From Phycisphaerae bacterium (GTDB lineage Bacteria > Planctomycetota > Phycisphaerae > UBA1845 > Fen-1342): a stretch of DNA of 64,000 bases. Below the pieces are notes generated by a model that was not told the DNA's origin, ran no database searches, and saw only the letters and a list, made by a program, of their open reading frames with translations. A program made the position numbers and the translations under genes. This document shows positions 1 through 8,852 of the stretch, in pieces (positions within the stretch are counted from its first letter, which is position 1; every line of letters begins with the position of its first letter). The stretch covers positions 124,001 through 188,000 of the forward strand of contig JAGNKU010000003.1 of NCBI GenBank assembly GCA_017999985.1, read 5' to 3'.

Positions 1-996
1 CCCGTCGCGCTCGATCAGCGTCGCGTTGCAGCCCGGACAGTGCGTGTGCTCGAGGTCGCCCACGTGGCCCGGGAGATTACCGGGATAGACGAAGTTCAGC
101 CCCGCTTTGCGCCCGATCTCGTACGCACGCAACAGCGTGTCCGCCGACGTGCGGGGCGGACCGGTCATCTTGTAGTCCGGGTGGAACGCCGTCACGTGCC
201 ACGGAATATCCGGCGACACGCCAACCAGGAACGTTGCGATGTCGCGCAGTTCCTCGTCCGAGTCGTTGAAGCCCGGCACGACGAGCGTGACGACCTCGAC
301 CCAGTAGTCCATTTCCTTCAGCCGCCGGATGGTGTTGAGCACGTTTTCGAGCACGCCGCCGAGCTGGCGATAGCTCTGATCGCGGAACGACTTGAGGTCC
401 ACTTTGAACAGCTTGACGTACGGGCGGAGATACTCGAGCACCTCCGGCGTGGCGTTCCCGTTGGAGACGTACGAGCCAAGCAAGCCGTGTGGCTGGCCGG
501 CCTTGAACACCGCGACGGCCCATTCCGTCGTGATCAGCGGTTCGTTGTACGTGCTGGTCAGGACCGGGCAGTTGTGCTCCACGGCGAGCTGCGCGATGCG
601 CTCTGGCTCTACGAAACTCGGCTCGGCGACCGCCTGCGTGTCGCGCAACATCTGGCTCGTGACCCAGTTCTGGCAGTATGAGCAGTGCAGGTCGCAGCCG
701 AGCATGCCGAACGACAGCGCCTCGCGCCCGGGAAACGCGTGGAAGAAGGGCTTCTTCTCGATCGGATCGACGGCCAGGCCGGCGACGTAGCCGAACGGTA
801 CACGCAACACGCCATCGCGGTTGAAGCGCACGCGGCAGACACCGTCGCGGCCGGGCAGCACCTTGCAGCGATGGGCGCAGGCATAGCAGCGCACAGCGCC
901 GCCATCTTCGGTTTTCACCAGGGCGGGTTCGCCGGGGGCCGTGTGCTCAGCGAGCAGCTTCTTGAGCGAGATGACGCGCGGCGTGAGTTCGGGCAT
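1..996 (-). CDS. amrS: AmmeMemoRadiSam system radical SAM enzyme (partial, 3' end outside window)
   Basis: Radical SAM protein of the AmrS family (related to pyruvate-formate-lyase activases); the substrate of the family is not firmly established. Reading from 996, 332 residues are visible without a stop before the window edge. A Cys-rich N-terminal region (C37, C40, C44, C54) precedes the radical SAM cluster motif C101-x3-C105-x2-C108 (CDLHCSYCQN), and the visible C-terminal end has a second CxxC (THCPGC). The ATG at 996 is preceded by a GGGAGAG ribosome site. Family members are usually about 330-370 aa, so little is missing. The usual AmmeMemo partners (AmmeMemoRadiSam A and B) are not in this window and may lie to the left. 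Confidence 0.9.
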   Translation of the reverse strand, partial: MPELTPRVISLKKLLAEHTAPGEPALVKTEDGGAVRCYACAHRCKVLPGRDGVCRVRFNRDGVLRVPFGYVAGLAVDPIEKKPFFHAFPGREALSFGMLGCDLHCSYCQNWVTSQMLRDTQAVAEPSFVEPERIAQLAVEHNCPVLTSTYNEPLITTEWAVAVFKAGQPHGLLGSYVSNGNATPEVLEYLRPYVKLFKVDLKSFRDQSYRQLGGVLENVLNTIRRLKEMDYWVEVVTLVVPGFNDSDEELRDIATFLVGVSPDIPWHVTAFHPDYKMTGPPRTSADTLLRAYEIGRKAGLNFVYPGNLPGHVGDLEHTHCPGCNATLIERDG

Positions 997-1043
997 CGGT
1001 TCTCTCCCGCGGCGCGCCGGGTTGTCGTTTCCCCGGGTTGCGT

Positions 1044-2360
1044 CTACGTCGGATTGACCGGCGGCCGGCCGACGCTGTAGTACTCGAAATTGTAGCGCGC
1101 CATGGTCGCCGGCGCGAAGACGTTGCGGCCGTCGAAAATGAGCGGCTGCTTCAGGGCCGCACGGATACGCGGGAAATCCGGGCTGCGGAATTCCATCCAT
1201 TCGGTGAGGATGAGGAGCGCGTCCGCTGCGGGCAGCACGGCATAGGGATCCGTGCAGTAAGTGATGCGGTCGCCGAACACGGCGCGCGTCGACTCCAACG
1301 CACGGGGGTCGTGCACCGCCACGCTTGCGCCGGCGTCGAGCAGACCGGCGATGATCGTCAGCGCCGGCGCCTCGCGCACGTCGTCGGTCTGGGGCTTGAA
1401 GGCCAGGCCCCAGATCGCGAACTTGCGCCCACGCAGGTTCTCGCCGAAGCGCTGCCGGATCCGCCGCAGCATGTTCTCGCGCTGCGCCAGGTTGCGGCGG
1501 TGCACGGCGTCGAGCAACTGGCAGTTCGCGCCCGCCGCTCGGCCGAAATTGGACAGCGCCTGCACGTCTTTCGGGAAGCAGCTTCCGCCGTAGCCGAGGC
1601 CGGGGTACAGGAAGTGGTGCCCGATGCGTGCGTCGGAGCCCATCCCGAGGCGGACCTCGTTGACATCGACATTCAGCCGTTCGCAGATCTCGGCGATCTC
1701 GTTGATGAAGCTGATGCGCGTCGCGAGGTAGGCATTGGCGGCGTACTTGGCCAGCTCGGCGGCAGCGCGGCTCATCCGCAGAATCGGCTTGTTGTTGCGG
1801 ACGAACGGGGCATGCAGCTCGGCGAGTTCGTCGCCGGCGGCCGGATCATCGGCGCCGATCACGACGCGGTCGGGCCGGATGAAGTCGGTGACCGCGGAGC
1901 CCTCCTTCAGGAATTCGGGATTGCTGACCACGGGGCAGTGGTGGCGCGTGTTGGCCCTGAACAGGGCCTCGATGCGCGCGCCGGTGCCCACGGGCACCGT
2001 GCTCTTGGTCACGATGATCGCCGGGCCGGTCAGCGCCTGGGCCACGGCGGTGGCGACCGTCTCGATGGCAGTCAGGTCGGCGGAACCATCCTGTTGCGGC
2101 GGCGTGCCGACGGCCAGGAAAACCACGCGGACGCCGCCGACGGCCTGTGGCAGATCGGTCGTGAAGCGGAGCCGGCCGGCCTGCAGGTTGCCGCGCAGGA
2201 CCTCTTCGAGGCCAGGCTCGAAGAACGGGCACTGCCCGGCCTGGAGCCGCCGGACCTTCTGCGCGTCATTGTCGACGCCGACGACGTGGTTGCCGGTCTC
2301 GGCCAGGCAGGCGGCCGTGACCAGCCCGACGTATCCGCTACCGATGACGGCAATCTGCAT
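1044..2360 (-). CDS. ugd: UDP-glucose 6-dehydrogenase
   Basis: Oxidises UDP-glucose to UDP-glucuronate with NAD+, in the cytoplasm, feeding uronic-acid polysaccharides. The 438-residue protein has the N-terminal Rossmann start MQIAVIGSGYVGLV, a central dimerisation region and the catalytic cysteine C261 in GYGGSCFPKD, followed by the UDP-binding C-terminal domain. Full length for the family. The ATG at 2360 follows a purine-rich AAAGGAACGGAAG. It is transcribed divergently from a UDP-xylose synthase gene at 2588, the enzyme that uses its product, so the two may be co-regulated from the 227-bp gap. Confidence 0.96.
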   Translation of the reverse strand: MQIAVIGSGYVGLVTAACLAETGNHVVGVDNDAQKVRRLQAGQCPFFEPGLEEVLRGNLQAGRLRFTTDLPQAVGGVRVVFLAVGTPPQQDGSADLTAIETVATAVAQALTGPAIIVTKSTVPVGTGARIEALFRANTRHHCPVVSNPEFLKEGSAVTDFIRPDRVVIGADDPAAGDELAELHAPFVRNNKPILRMSRAAAELAKYAANAYLATRISFINEIAEICERLNVDVNEVRLGMGSDARIGHHFLYPGLGYGGSCFPKDVQALSNFGRAAGANCQLLDAVHRRNLAQRENMLRRIRQRFGENLRGRKFAIWGLAFKPQTDDVREAPALTIIAGLLDAGASVAVHDPRALESTRAVFGDRITYCTDPYAVLPAADALLILTEWMEFRSPDFPRIRAALKQPLIFDGRNVFAPATMARYNFEYYSVGRPPVNPT

Positions 2361-2487
2361 GCTTCCGTTCCTTTGCGCAAGGGCCAGGTTCCGGGTTGCG
2401 GCGGACCACGGTCCCGCCGCATCGTGTTCGCGTGTGCCTGGGAGCCGGGCGACCGTTCCCGTCGCCGTCCGTGGCAGGGGCGTCCGG

Positions 2488-2519
2488 TTGCGAGCTGCGC
2501 GGCCCTTCCAGTGTATAAT
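2488..2519 (+). promoter_or_regulatory. possible sigma-70-like promoter for the UDP-xylose synthase gene
   Basis: A perfect -10 box TATAAT (2514-2519) lies 68 bp before the ATG at 2588. The best -35 candidate is TTGCGA (2488-2493), with a 20-bp spacer that is longer than ideal. Seen by eye only. Confidence 0.4.
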
Positions 2520-2587
2520 CGCCGGCGACAGCGGTCGGCCGCGGACGCGGTGTGGCCGCGCAACAGGGTATCTCTGCGGAGTTTGTC

Positions 2588-3517
2588 ATGCGGATCGTCG
2601 TGGCCGGCTGTGCGGGCTTCATCGGCTTTCACCTGACCCAGCGCCTGCTGGGTGACGGCCACGAGGTCATTGGCATCGACAACTTCGCCAGCGGAAGCCG
2701 CCGCAACGCGGAGCAACTCGCCGCCCACCCGCGCTTCCGGTTTCACGAACACGATATCGTGAACCCGCTCGGTGTCGAGGGGCTGTGCGAGCGGGTCTAC
2801 GACCTGGCGTGCCCGGCGTCACCGGTGGACTTCGGCGCGCGGCGCCTGGACATTCTGGCGACGTGCTCGCGGGGGGTGTGGATGTTGCTCGAGTTCGCAC
2901 GCCAGCACGGTGCCCGGCTGCTCCACGCCAGCACGAGCGAGGTCTACGGCGACCCGCAGGAGCATCCGCAGCGTGAAAGCTACTGGGGCCACGTCAACCC
3001 GATCGGACCCCGCGCGTGCTATGACGAGGGCAAGCGCTTTGCAGAAGCCCTCCTGACCTCGTACAGCGCGTGCCACGGCACGCCGGTGCGGATTCCGCGC
3101 ATCTTCAATACGTACGGACCGAACATGCGGGCGGATGACGGACGGATGCTACCGACCTTCATCCAGCAAGCGCTGCGCGGCGCCCCGCTCACGGTCCACG
3201 GCGACGGCAGCCAGACCCGCAGCTTCTGCTACGTCAGCGACCTGGTCGAGGGCCTGATCCGCCTAATGGAGAGCGACGTCGGCGAGCCGGTCAACCTCGG
3301 CAATCCGGCGGAGATCACGATCCGAGCTGCGGCCGAGGAGGTCATTCGCCTGACCGGCAGCCGGAGCGAGCTCCAGTTCGTGCCGCGGCCGGTGGATGAT
3401 CCGTGCCTGCGTTGCCCGGACATCACGCGGGCCCGCACGCTTCTGGGCTGGGCCCCGCAGATCGCGCGGGAAACCGGGTTTGCCCGCACGATCGCATGGT
3501 TCCGGGAAAATCGCTGA
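2588..3517 (+). CDS. uxs: UDP-glucuronate decarboxylase (UDP-xylose synthase)
   Basis: Short-chain dehydrogenase-type enzyme converting UDP-glucuronate to UDP-xylose. The 309-residue protein has the NAD-binding motif VVAGCAGFIG at residues 4-13, the family-typical LACPASPVDF and STSEVYGDPQEHPQ stretches, the catalytic Tyr-x3-Lys in CYDEGKR, and RIFNTYGPNM and DGSQTRSFCYV downstream. These match UXS better than dTDP-glucose dehydratases. The ATG at 2588 has CGGAG eight bases upstream; an in-frame extension to 2552 has no conserved residues. It pairs functionally with the divergent ugd, so UDP-Glc to UDP-GlcA to UDP-Xyl is encoded by one locus. Confidence 0.93.
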   Translation: MRIVVAGCAGFIGFHLTQRLLGDGHEVIGIDNFASGSRRNAEQLAAHPRFRFHEHDIVNPLGVEGLCERVYDLACPASPVDFGARRLDILATCSRGVWMLLEFARQHGARLLHASTSEVYGDPQEHPQRESYWGHVNPIGPRACYDEGKRFAEALLTSYSACHGTPVRIPRIFNTYGPNMRADDGRMLPTFIQQALRGAPLTVHGDGSQTRSFCYVSDLVEGLIRLMESDVGEPVNLGNPAEITIRAAAEEVIRLTGSRSELQFVPRPVDDPCLRCPDITRARTLLGWAPQIARETGFARTIAWFRENR

Positions 3518-3766
3518 TTGGCCGGGGGCGCCACCGCTGCATTTCGAGCCGGATTATCTGACGGCTGGGGGGCGAAACGTCCAAGATTCCCCACCCGTCC
3601 GCGGTCGGCGGCGTTCCGCGTAGCGCAGTTCGAAGGCGGGCCGCGCCGGAAGCGATAGCAGGTTCAGCGACACGCACGTCCGCCGGGCTACGTCCGCATT
3701 GTCGCCTCCGACGACGCGGCCTAGCCCAGGGGCTCGCTGGCCGAGTGCGGGTTGCGCGAGAACGCA

Positions 3767-5056
3767 ATGAACGACCCGACCACACCTGATCTGTGGAGCA
3801 CGGTGCCGGCCCATCGGGATGGCCCCACGCTGGCCGAACTGGCCTTGCATCTGGACCGCCTGGTCGAGGAGCGGGAGCTGCTCGGCCGGGAACTGCTGCG
3901 CTGCCATGAGCAGCTCAACCTGGTCTTCGATATCAACGAACAGATTTCGCACCTGACCGACCCGGACGCCATCCTCAGCGCGCTGCTGCGACGCTTCGGC
4001 AGCATGCTCGAAGTCGGGGCCGTTTTCCTGGATCGGGCCGGCTGCTGTATGCGCATCGAGCTCGACCAGTACGCTGGCCCGCGCCTGGACGTGCCGCCGG
4101 AGCACGTGCGTGGCGTCCTGGCGAGCCACATCGAGATCGTCCGGGAGACGCGTCAGGCCCGCGTCCCGCCCCTGACACCGGAGGAGACGGCGCGCCTGGC
4201 CGGCGCTCACGTGCTGCTCGGCACGCTGCAGCGCGCCGACCGCGACGTCGGCGTGGTTGTGGCGCTGCGCGCGCCGGCGGTGCGGCCCTTCGACGGCGGT
4301 GACTTGCTGGCGTCCGCGTCCGTGCTGGCCTACGGCACGCAGGTGCTGCGCAACCTGCACACGGTGCGCCATCTGCAGCGCACGGCGCTGGAGACCGTCT
4401 GCACGCTGGTCAACGCCATCGACGCCAAGGACAACTACACTTCAACGCATTCGGAGCGCGTCGGCGGGTTCGCCCGCCTGGTGGGCGAAGCGCTCGGCCT
4501 GGCGAAGCCGCAGCTCCAGTCCCTGGAGTGGGCGGGGTTGCTCCACGACGTCGGCAAGATCGGGGTGCCGGAGCAGATTCTCAACAAGCCCGGCGCCCTC
4601 ACGCAGGCCGAATTCGAGCTGATGAAGAAGCACGCCGTCACGGGCTACGAGGTGCTCAAGCCCGTGGCCCAGCTCGCGCCGGTGCTGGAAGCCGTGCTCT
4701 ATCACCACGAGAACCACGACGGCTCCGGGTACCCGCAGGGTCTGGCCGGCGAGGAAATCCCGCTCGCAGCGCGGATCATCCACGTGGTGGATATCTTTGA
4801 TGCACTGACGACCAACCGCCCGTATCGCCGCAGCTACGGCATCGAGCAGGCGATTCAGGTCCTGCTGGCGGGGGCCGGCCGCGCCACTGATCCGGAGCTG
4901 ACGGAGCAGTTCATCGAAACGCTCCGCCGCTACCGCAGCGAGCAGCCCGGCGAGTTCCGGGCGCGTTTCAGTCATCTGACGGAAACAGACAACGCGGCGC
5001 AGAAGCTGCCGCCCGGCGGCGTCCGGTTCGCGCCGCCAAGTGGGAACATTCACTGA
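3767..5056 (+). CDS. GAF/HD-GYP domain protein, probable cyclic di-GMP phosphodiesterase
   Basis: Predicted cytoplasmic c-di-GMP hydrolase. A short N-terminal helix (about residues 15-50) precedes a GAF-like sensor region (about 50-195) and a complete HD-GYP domain (about 210-385). The HD pair sits at H260-D261 (LLHDVGKIGVPE), and HHENHDGSGYPQGL carries the GYP loop at 321-323, so the metal ligands look intact. No transmembrane segment is seen. I chose the ATG at 3767 (GCGAGAA upstream) over an in-frame TTG at 3752. The sensed ligand of the GAF region is unknown. The pilin-like gene follows 8 bases after the stop, so the two may be co-transcribed. Confidence 0.9.
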   Translation: MNDPTTPDLWSTVPAHRDGPTLAELALHLDRLVEERELLGRELLRCHEQLNLVFDINEQISHLTDPDAILSALLRRFGSMLEVGAVFLDRAGCCMRIELDQYAGPRLDVPPEHVRGVLASHIEIVRETRQARVPPLTPEETARLAGAHVLLGTLQRADRDVGVVVALRAPAVRPFDGGDLLASASVLAYGTQVLRNLHTVRHLQRTALETVCTLVNAIDAKDNYTSTHSERVGGFARLVGEALGLAKPQLQSLEWAGLLHDVGKIGVPEQILNKPGALTQAEFELMKKHAVTGYEVLKPVAQLAPVLEAVLYHHENHDGSGYPQGLAGEEIPLAARIIHVVDIFDALTTNRPYRRSYGIEQAIQVLLAGAGRATDPELTEQFIETLRRYRSEQPGEFRARFSHLTETDNAAQKLPPGGVRFAPPSGNIH

Positions 5057-5064
5057 GGCTCTGA

Positions 5065-5601
5065 GTGGAGAGATCGGTCGTGCGGCGCGCGAAAGGCATC
5101 AGTATCGTCGAGTTGATCCTGGCCATCGTCGTGCTGGGCGTCGTGGCTACGCTGGCGATCCCGCGGTTCAGCGGGGCCGCGCAGGCGCCCGACGAGAGCG
5201 CGCTCCTGCGCGACCGGCTCCAGGTGCTCCGCGTTGCCATCGAGCGCTACTACCAGGATCATGGCGCGTTCCCCGGACAATATGGCGACGGGCGCGCGCC
5301 GCGCAGCACGGCGGAGGCCTTCCGCAGCCAGTTGACCCAATTCACCGACGAGATCGGGCGCGTGGCGGAGTCGCGCGACGCGTCGCACCGCTTCGGGCCG
5401 TACCTGCGGGACGGCGTGCCCGTTTGCCCCGTCGCCGGAGACGGGCACCTGGGCGGTGTGCACGTCATCAGCGGCGCGGACCTGCCGGCTTTCACGGCTG
5501 AAGCGCCGGACGCCGGCTGGGTTTACAACTGCGAAACGGGACAGATCGGGCCAAACGCGGCCGGGACCGACAGCGCGGGCCGGAGCTACGCGGGCTATTG
5601 A
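5065..5601 (+). CDS. prepilin-like protein with type IV pilin N-terminal methylation motif
   Basis: Small secreted or pilus-associated protein of 178 residues. It starts with a short basic leader ending in Gly, then ISIVELILAIVVLGVVATLA, the class III signal of type IV pilins and type II pseudopilins (Glu at +5, hydrophobic helix). Prepilin peptidase should cut after the Gly. The rest is a soluble domain with two cysteines (CPVAG and YNCETG). Two GTG starts are possible: 5065 (GAGG upstream) and 5080 (GGAGAG six bases upstream), which would leave a 6-residue leader. No other pilus gene is nearby. Probably co-transcribed with the HD-GYP gene, which ends 8 bases upstream. Confidence 0.85.
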   Translation: MERSVVRRAKGISIVELILAIVVLGVVATLAIPRFSGAAQAPDESALLRDRLQVLRVAIERYYQDHGAFPGQYGDGRAPRSTAEAFRSQLTQFTDEIGRVAESRDASHRFGPYLRDGVPVCPVAGDGHLGGVHVISGADLPAFTAEAPDAGWVYNCETGQIGPNAAGTDSAGRSYAGY

Positions 5602-5623
5602 GTCGCGGGGCGGGCCATAAGAA

Positions 5624-5660
5624 AACCTGGGAGGCCAACTGTCGGTCGATCTCCCAGGTT
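5624..5660. terminator. bidirectional hairpin terminator between convergent genes
   Basis: Perfect 10-bp stem AACCTGGGAG / CTCCCAGGTT with a 17-nt loop, followed on the plus strand by GCGTCTTTCT and on the minus strand by TTTC. It sits between the pilin-like gene (+) and rpsA (-). Confidence 0.8.
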
Positions 5661-5692
5661 GCGTCTTTCTGGGGCGGCGATCAGCAGCGCTG

Positions 5693-7468
5693 CTACTCGT
5701 CGCTGCTCCGGTGGAAGAAGCCACCGAAGCCTTCGCCCATCTCGTCGCCCAGGCCGCCGCGGCGCTGCTTGCGCTCGCGCCGCCGACCCTCTTCGTCGCC
5801 GCCCGCCTCTTCGGGCTCGCTGGCCCATTCGGCGCGCTTCTTCGACAGGCCGATCTTGCGTTCGATCGTGTCCACGCGAAGGATCTTGACATCGACTTCC
5901 TGGCCGAGCTGCACCTCGTCCTGCGGGTTCTCGACCTTGTGGTCGGCGAGCTCGGAAACGTGAAGCAGGCCCTCGAGTTCCGGCTCGAGCTCGACGAAGA
6001 CGCCGAAGTTCGTGATCTTCGTGACCTTGCCGCGGACGACCATGCCCGGCTGGTAGCGCTCGGGGACGGCCCGCAGCCAGGGGTCTTCGGTCATCTGCTT
6101 CAGGCCGAGGCCGATACGCATCTTCTCCTGGTCGACGGTGAGCACGACGCAGCGGACGCGGTCACCCTTCTTCACGACCTCCGACGGATGGCTGACCTTC
6201 TTGGTCCAGCTCATGTCGGACACGTGCAGCAGGCCGTCGATGCCTTCCTCGATCTCGACGAACGCGCCGTAGTTGGTGAGGTTGCGGACCGTGCCCTCGA
6301 CGACCGTGCCCGTCGGGTATTTCTGGGCGACCGTGGTCCAGGGGTTCACCTCGGTCTGCTTCATGCCGAGCGAGATCTCCTGCTTGTCCTTGTTCACCTC
6401 AAGGACGACGACGTCGATCATGTCGTTGACGTTGACGACCTCGGACGGGTGATTGATCCGGCGAGTCCAGCTCATCTCGGAAATGTGGACCAGGCCCTCG
6501 ATGCCCGGCTCGAGCTTCACGAAGGCGCCGTAGTTCATGATGTTGACGACCTCGCCGCGGACACGAGCGCCGACGGGGTAGCGGTCGGCGACCTTTTCCC
6601 ACGGGTTCTCTTCCTTCTGCTTGAGGCCGAGGGCGATCTTCTCGCGCTCGCGGTCGATCGAGAGGACCTTCACCTCGACTTCCTGGTCGACCTTCAGCAT
6701 CTGGCTCGGGTGCTCGATGCGGTCCCAGCTCATGTCGGTGATGTGCAGCAGGCCGTCGATGCCGCCGAGGTCGACGAACGCGCCAAAGTCGGCAATGTTC
6801 TTCACGACGCCCTTGCGCAACTGGCCGACGGCGACCTCTTCGAGCAGCTTGGCCTTTGCCTTGGCGCGCTCCTCCTCGATCAGCTTGCGGCGGCTGATGA
6901 CGATGTTGCGCCGCTCGGTGTCGATCTTGAGGATCTTGGCCTCGATGTCATGGCCGATGTACTCGCCGACGTCCGCCGGCCGGCGGATATCGACCTGCGA
7001 GGCGGGCAGGAAGACGGGCACGCCGATGTCGACGAGCAGGCCGCCCTTGATCTTGCGGAGGACCTTGCCCTTGACGGTGTCGCCTTCGTGCGTGGTCTCG
7101 ACGATGCGCTTCCAGTTGAGGATGCGATCGGCCCGGCGTTTCGAGACGATGATCATGCCGGTCTCGTCGATGTCCTCAACGAGCACGTCGATCTGGTCGC
7201 CGACCTTGACCTGCGAGGCGTCGTCCCATTCCTCGAGGGCGACGATGCCTTCGCTCTTCAGGCCGACGTCGAGGACGGCTTCGTTGCCGCTGAGCGCGAC
7301 GACGCGGGCCTTCAGGATGGAGTTGAAGTCAAGCCCCGCCCCGGATTGCGTGCCGACCGCCTTCTCGAGCAGTTCGGGGTTGAGGTCTTCGCCGAACGCG
7401 GCCCTGAACTCGGCGTCCAGGTCGGCGTCGCTCACTTGGATGTCTTTGAACAGTGCTGGATCGATCAT
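5693..7468 (-). CDS. rpsA: 30S ribosomal protein S1
   Basis: RNA-binding ribosomal protein that helps recruit mRNA to the 30S subunit. The 591-residue product carries six S1 (OB-fold) repeats. The last four are the most regular, each with an xYGAFV/xFGAFV-like strand and a GLLH or GLVH motif. A charged low-complexity tail follows (GGDEEGRRRERKQRRGG, then a Gly/Phe-rich end). Start chosen at the ATG 7468 (MIDPALFKDI), with AGGA eight bases upstream. The open frame extends to 7639 but the added residues look non-coding and overlap the promoter. Six repeats is the usual number for long bacterial S1. Confidence 0.95.
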   Translation of the reverse strand: MIDPALFKDIQVSDADLDAEFRAAFGEDLNPELLEKAVGTQSGAGLDFNSILKARVVALSGNEAVLDVGLKSEGIVALEEWDDASQVKVGDQIDVLVEDIDETGMIIVSKRRADRILNWKRIVETTHEGDTVKGKVLRKIKGGLLVDIGVPVFLPASQVDIRRPADVGEYIGHDIEAKILKIDTERRNIVISRRKLIEEERAKAKAKLLEEVAVGQLRKGVVKNIADFGAFVDLGGIDGLLHITDMSWDRIEHPSQMLKVDQEVEVKVLSIDREREKIALGLKQKEENPWEKVADRYPVGARVRGEVVNIMNYGAFVKLEPGIEGLVHISEMSWTRRINHPSEVVNVNDMIDVVVLEVNKDKQEISLGMKQTEVNPWTTVAQKYPTGTVVEGTVRNLTNYGAFVEIEEGIDGLLHVSDMSWTKKVSHPSEVVKKGDRVRCVVLTVDQEKMRIGLGLKQMTEDPWLRAVPERYQPGMVVRGKVTKITNFGVFVELEPELEGLLHVSELADHKVENPQDEVQLGQEVDVKILRVDTIERKIGLSKKRAEWASEPEEAGGDEEGRRRERKQRRGGLGDEMGEGFGGFFHRSSDE

Positions 7469-7609
7469 GAATGTGTCCTGTGCCGCATGCGGCGCGTGGG
7501 CAACTCGCCCGCGAGATTCGCCGTTGATGCGTTGTTGGTGGGGGGAACAGCTTGGAAGCCACCTGCCCTCGCCCCGGGCCATCCGGCGCAACCTGAGAAC
7601 AGGCCAAGC

Positions 7610-7639
7610 AGTATAGCGGCTTGTTGGCCGCGGCCGCAA
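7610..7639 (-). promoter_or_regulatory. sigma-70-type promoter of rpsA
   Basis: On the minus strand TTGCGG (7639-7634), an 18-bp spacer and TATACT (7615-7610). It predicts a leader of about 135 nt before the rpsA ATG. The same -35/-10 hexamers recur upstream of rpsU. Confidence 0.7.
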
Positions 7640-8108
7640 GGGCGCGCGGACGACATTCGGGAGCGATTGCGAACCTGCCAGGGCGTAACAAGGTGGGCAG
7701 GTGACAAGGTGACAATGTAAGCGGCCGCGGTCAGAAGGGCCCAGCAGGAGCCGGCAGTGGTCGCGTTTCAGCTAGATGGGCGTCCGCCCTTGGGAAGAGC
7801 AAAGCTCCAGCTTTGCTGGGTGTCGCTGCGGGGGCCGTGAAGCTCCCGCCTTGCTGACAATCGCCACGACGTCCCGCGCAGAACCCGCAGCGGCAGCGCC
7901 GGGTCCGCGCAGCGCGGGTAGCGGCCGCCGTCCTCGACCGCCGTCGGTGGGCAGGCGTGTTATGATGCCCCTCGATCTGCAGCAGCGTGGCGCATATGTC
8001 CCCGCGTGTCGGTCGTGGCGCGCTCTTGGTGAGTACCATGCCCGGCGGCTCGGGAGGTTGACTGTGGGCACGTACAAAGTCACGTGACACGTTCGGACAA
8101 CGAGATCG
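7640..8108. other. intergenic region with palindromic repeat fragments, no gene seen
   Basis: Between the rpsA promoter and the interrupted gene at 8109. It holds a perfect 8-bp inverted repeat with 2-nt loop (GCAAAGCTCCAGCTTTGC, 7799-7816) and a fragment GGGTCCGCGCAGCGCG (7901-7916). Related elements recur near 41.7-42.0 kb and 43.57 kb. No open frame here looks coding. Confidence 0.6.
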
Positions 8109-8699
8109 GTGCTGTCTTCGTACAGTTTGCTGCGGTGGATATGTTGGCTCGCGCTGTTCGCGCTGGGCGTGCTGCTGCTTCTCCACGCGACTTCGCGGGA
8201 GACTGAGTATTATGAGTGGCCCACCGCGTCGCGGCCATCTGACAGCCGACTATTCCACTGGTGGACCAAGGGGGGCTGGGTGCGCGATATTGCGCTGCGC
8301 GACTCGCATGGGGCCTACTTCTTCCGCGACGAACACCTGAATGTTGGAGCTTTGGCTCTCCTCCGCGTCACCGGTGTCTAGCCCGGCATTTCGGATGCGA
8401 CACGGGAACACGCGACGCTGTTCACAGCGACGCCCTACGAAGTCATGGCCACCGCGAGCCGGGATACCTTGGTCGTCATCCTGCCGGACCTGACAAAGAA
8501 GCACTTTGCTGTCTCCCCTGGTGCCGTCATCGAAATCGACCAACGCTTGATACGGGCGATGCAACGTCCGGCAGGAACCTTCTCCGTCGTCGAAGAGGTG
8601 TATCGCTACGCCGTCGATGTCGGCGAGAAGGATTTGTGGTCATTCCTCGAATCGTACTGGCCGATACACGACGTCGAATCGCGCGATTCCGCTGAGTGA
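8109..8699 (+). pseudogene. single-pass membrane protein gene interrupted by an in-frame TAG
   Basis: Two open stretches, 8109-8378 and 8382-8699, lie in the same frame and are separated only by TAG at 8379-8381. Read through, the product is about 196 residues. It has an N-terminal membrane helix (CWLALFALGVLLLLHA), a Trp-rich middle (LFHWWTKGGWVRD) and a C-terminal half with regular alternating strands (TLVVILPDLTKKHFAVSPG). Both halves look coding. An ATG at 8445 could start the second half alone, but it has no convincing ribosome site. GTG at 8109 is the only usable start of the first half. I do not recognise the family. Either a nonsense mutation has just inactivated the gene, or this is a sequencing error or a readthrough codon. 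Confidence 0.6.
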
Positions 8700-8852
8700 G
8701 ACGGCGGGGGCCACGACCGGCCGATTTCGCACCTGCGGCCTCGCTCCGCCGGCCTCGTCGGCGGTGCAGGGTTGCTGCTGCGAGACCGCCTGCGGCGAAT
8801 TCGAGGTTCGCTCACTGCCGTTCGCGGCTCGGACGGAGGGGCGCCGGCTGAA

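Noticed and set aside
5711-7720. Long plus-strand open frame (669 codons) opposite rpsA
   Set aside because: It is the shadow of S1 in a GC-rich frame; the S1 translation on the other strand is strongly conserved.
8379-8381. TAG as a pyrrolysine or other recoded codon
   Set aside because: No pyl genes or stem-loop recoding signal is seen; a nonsense mutation or sequencing error is simpler.
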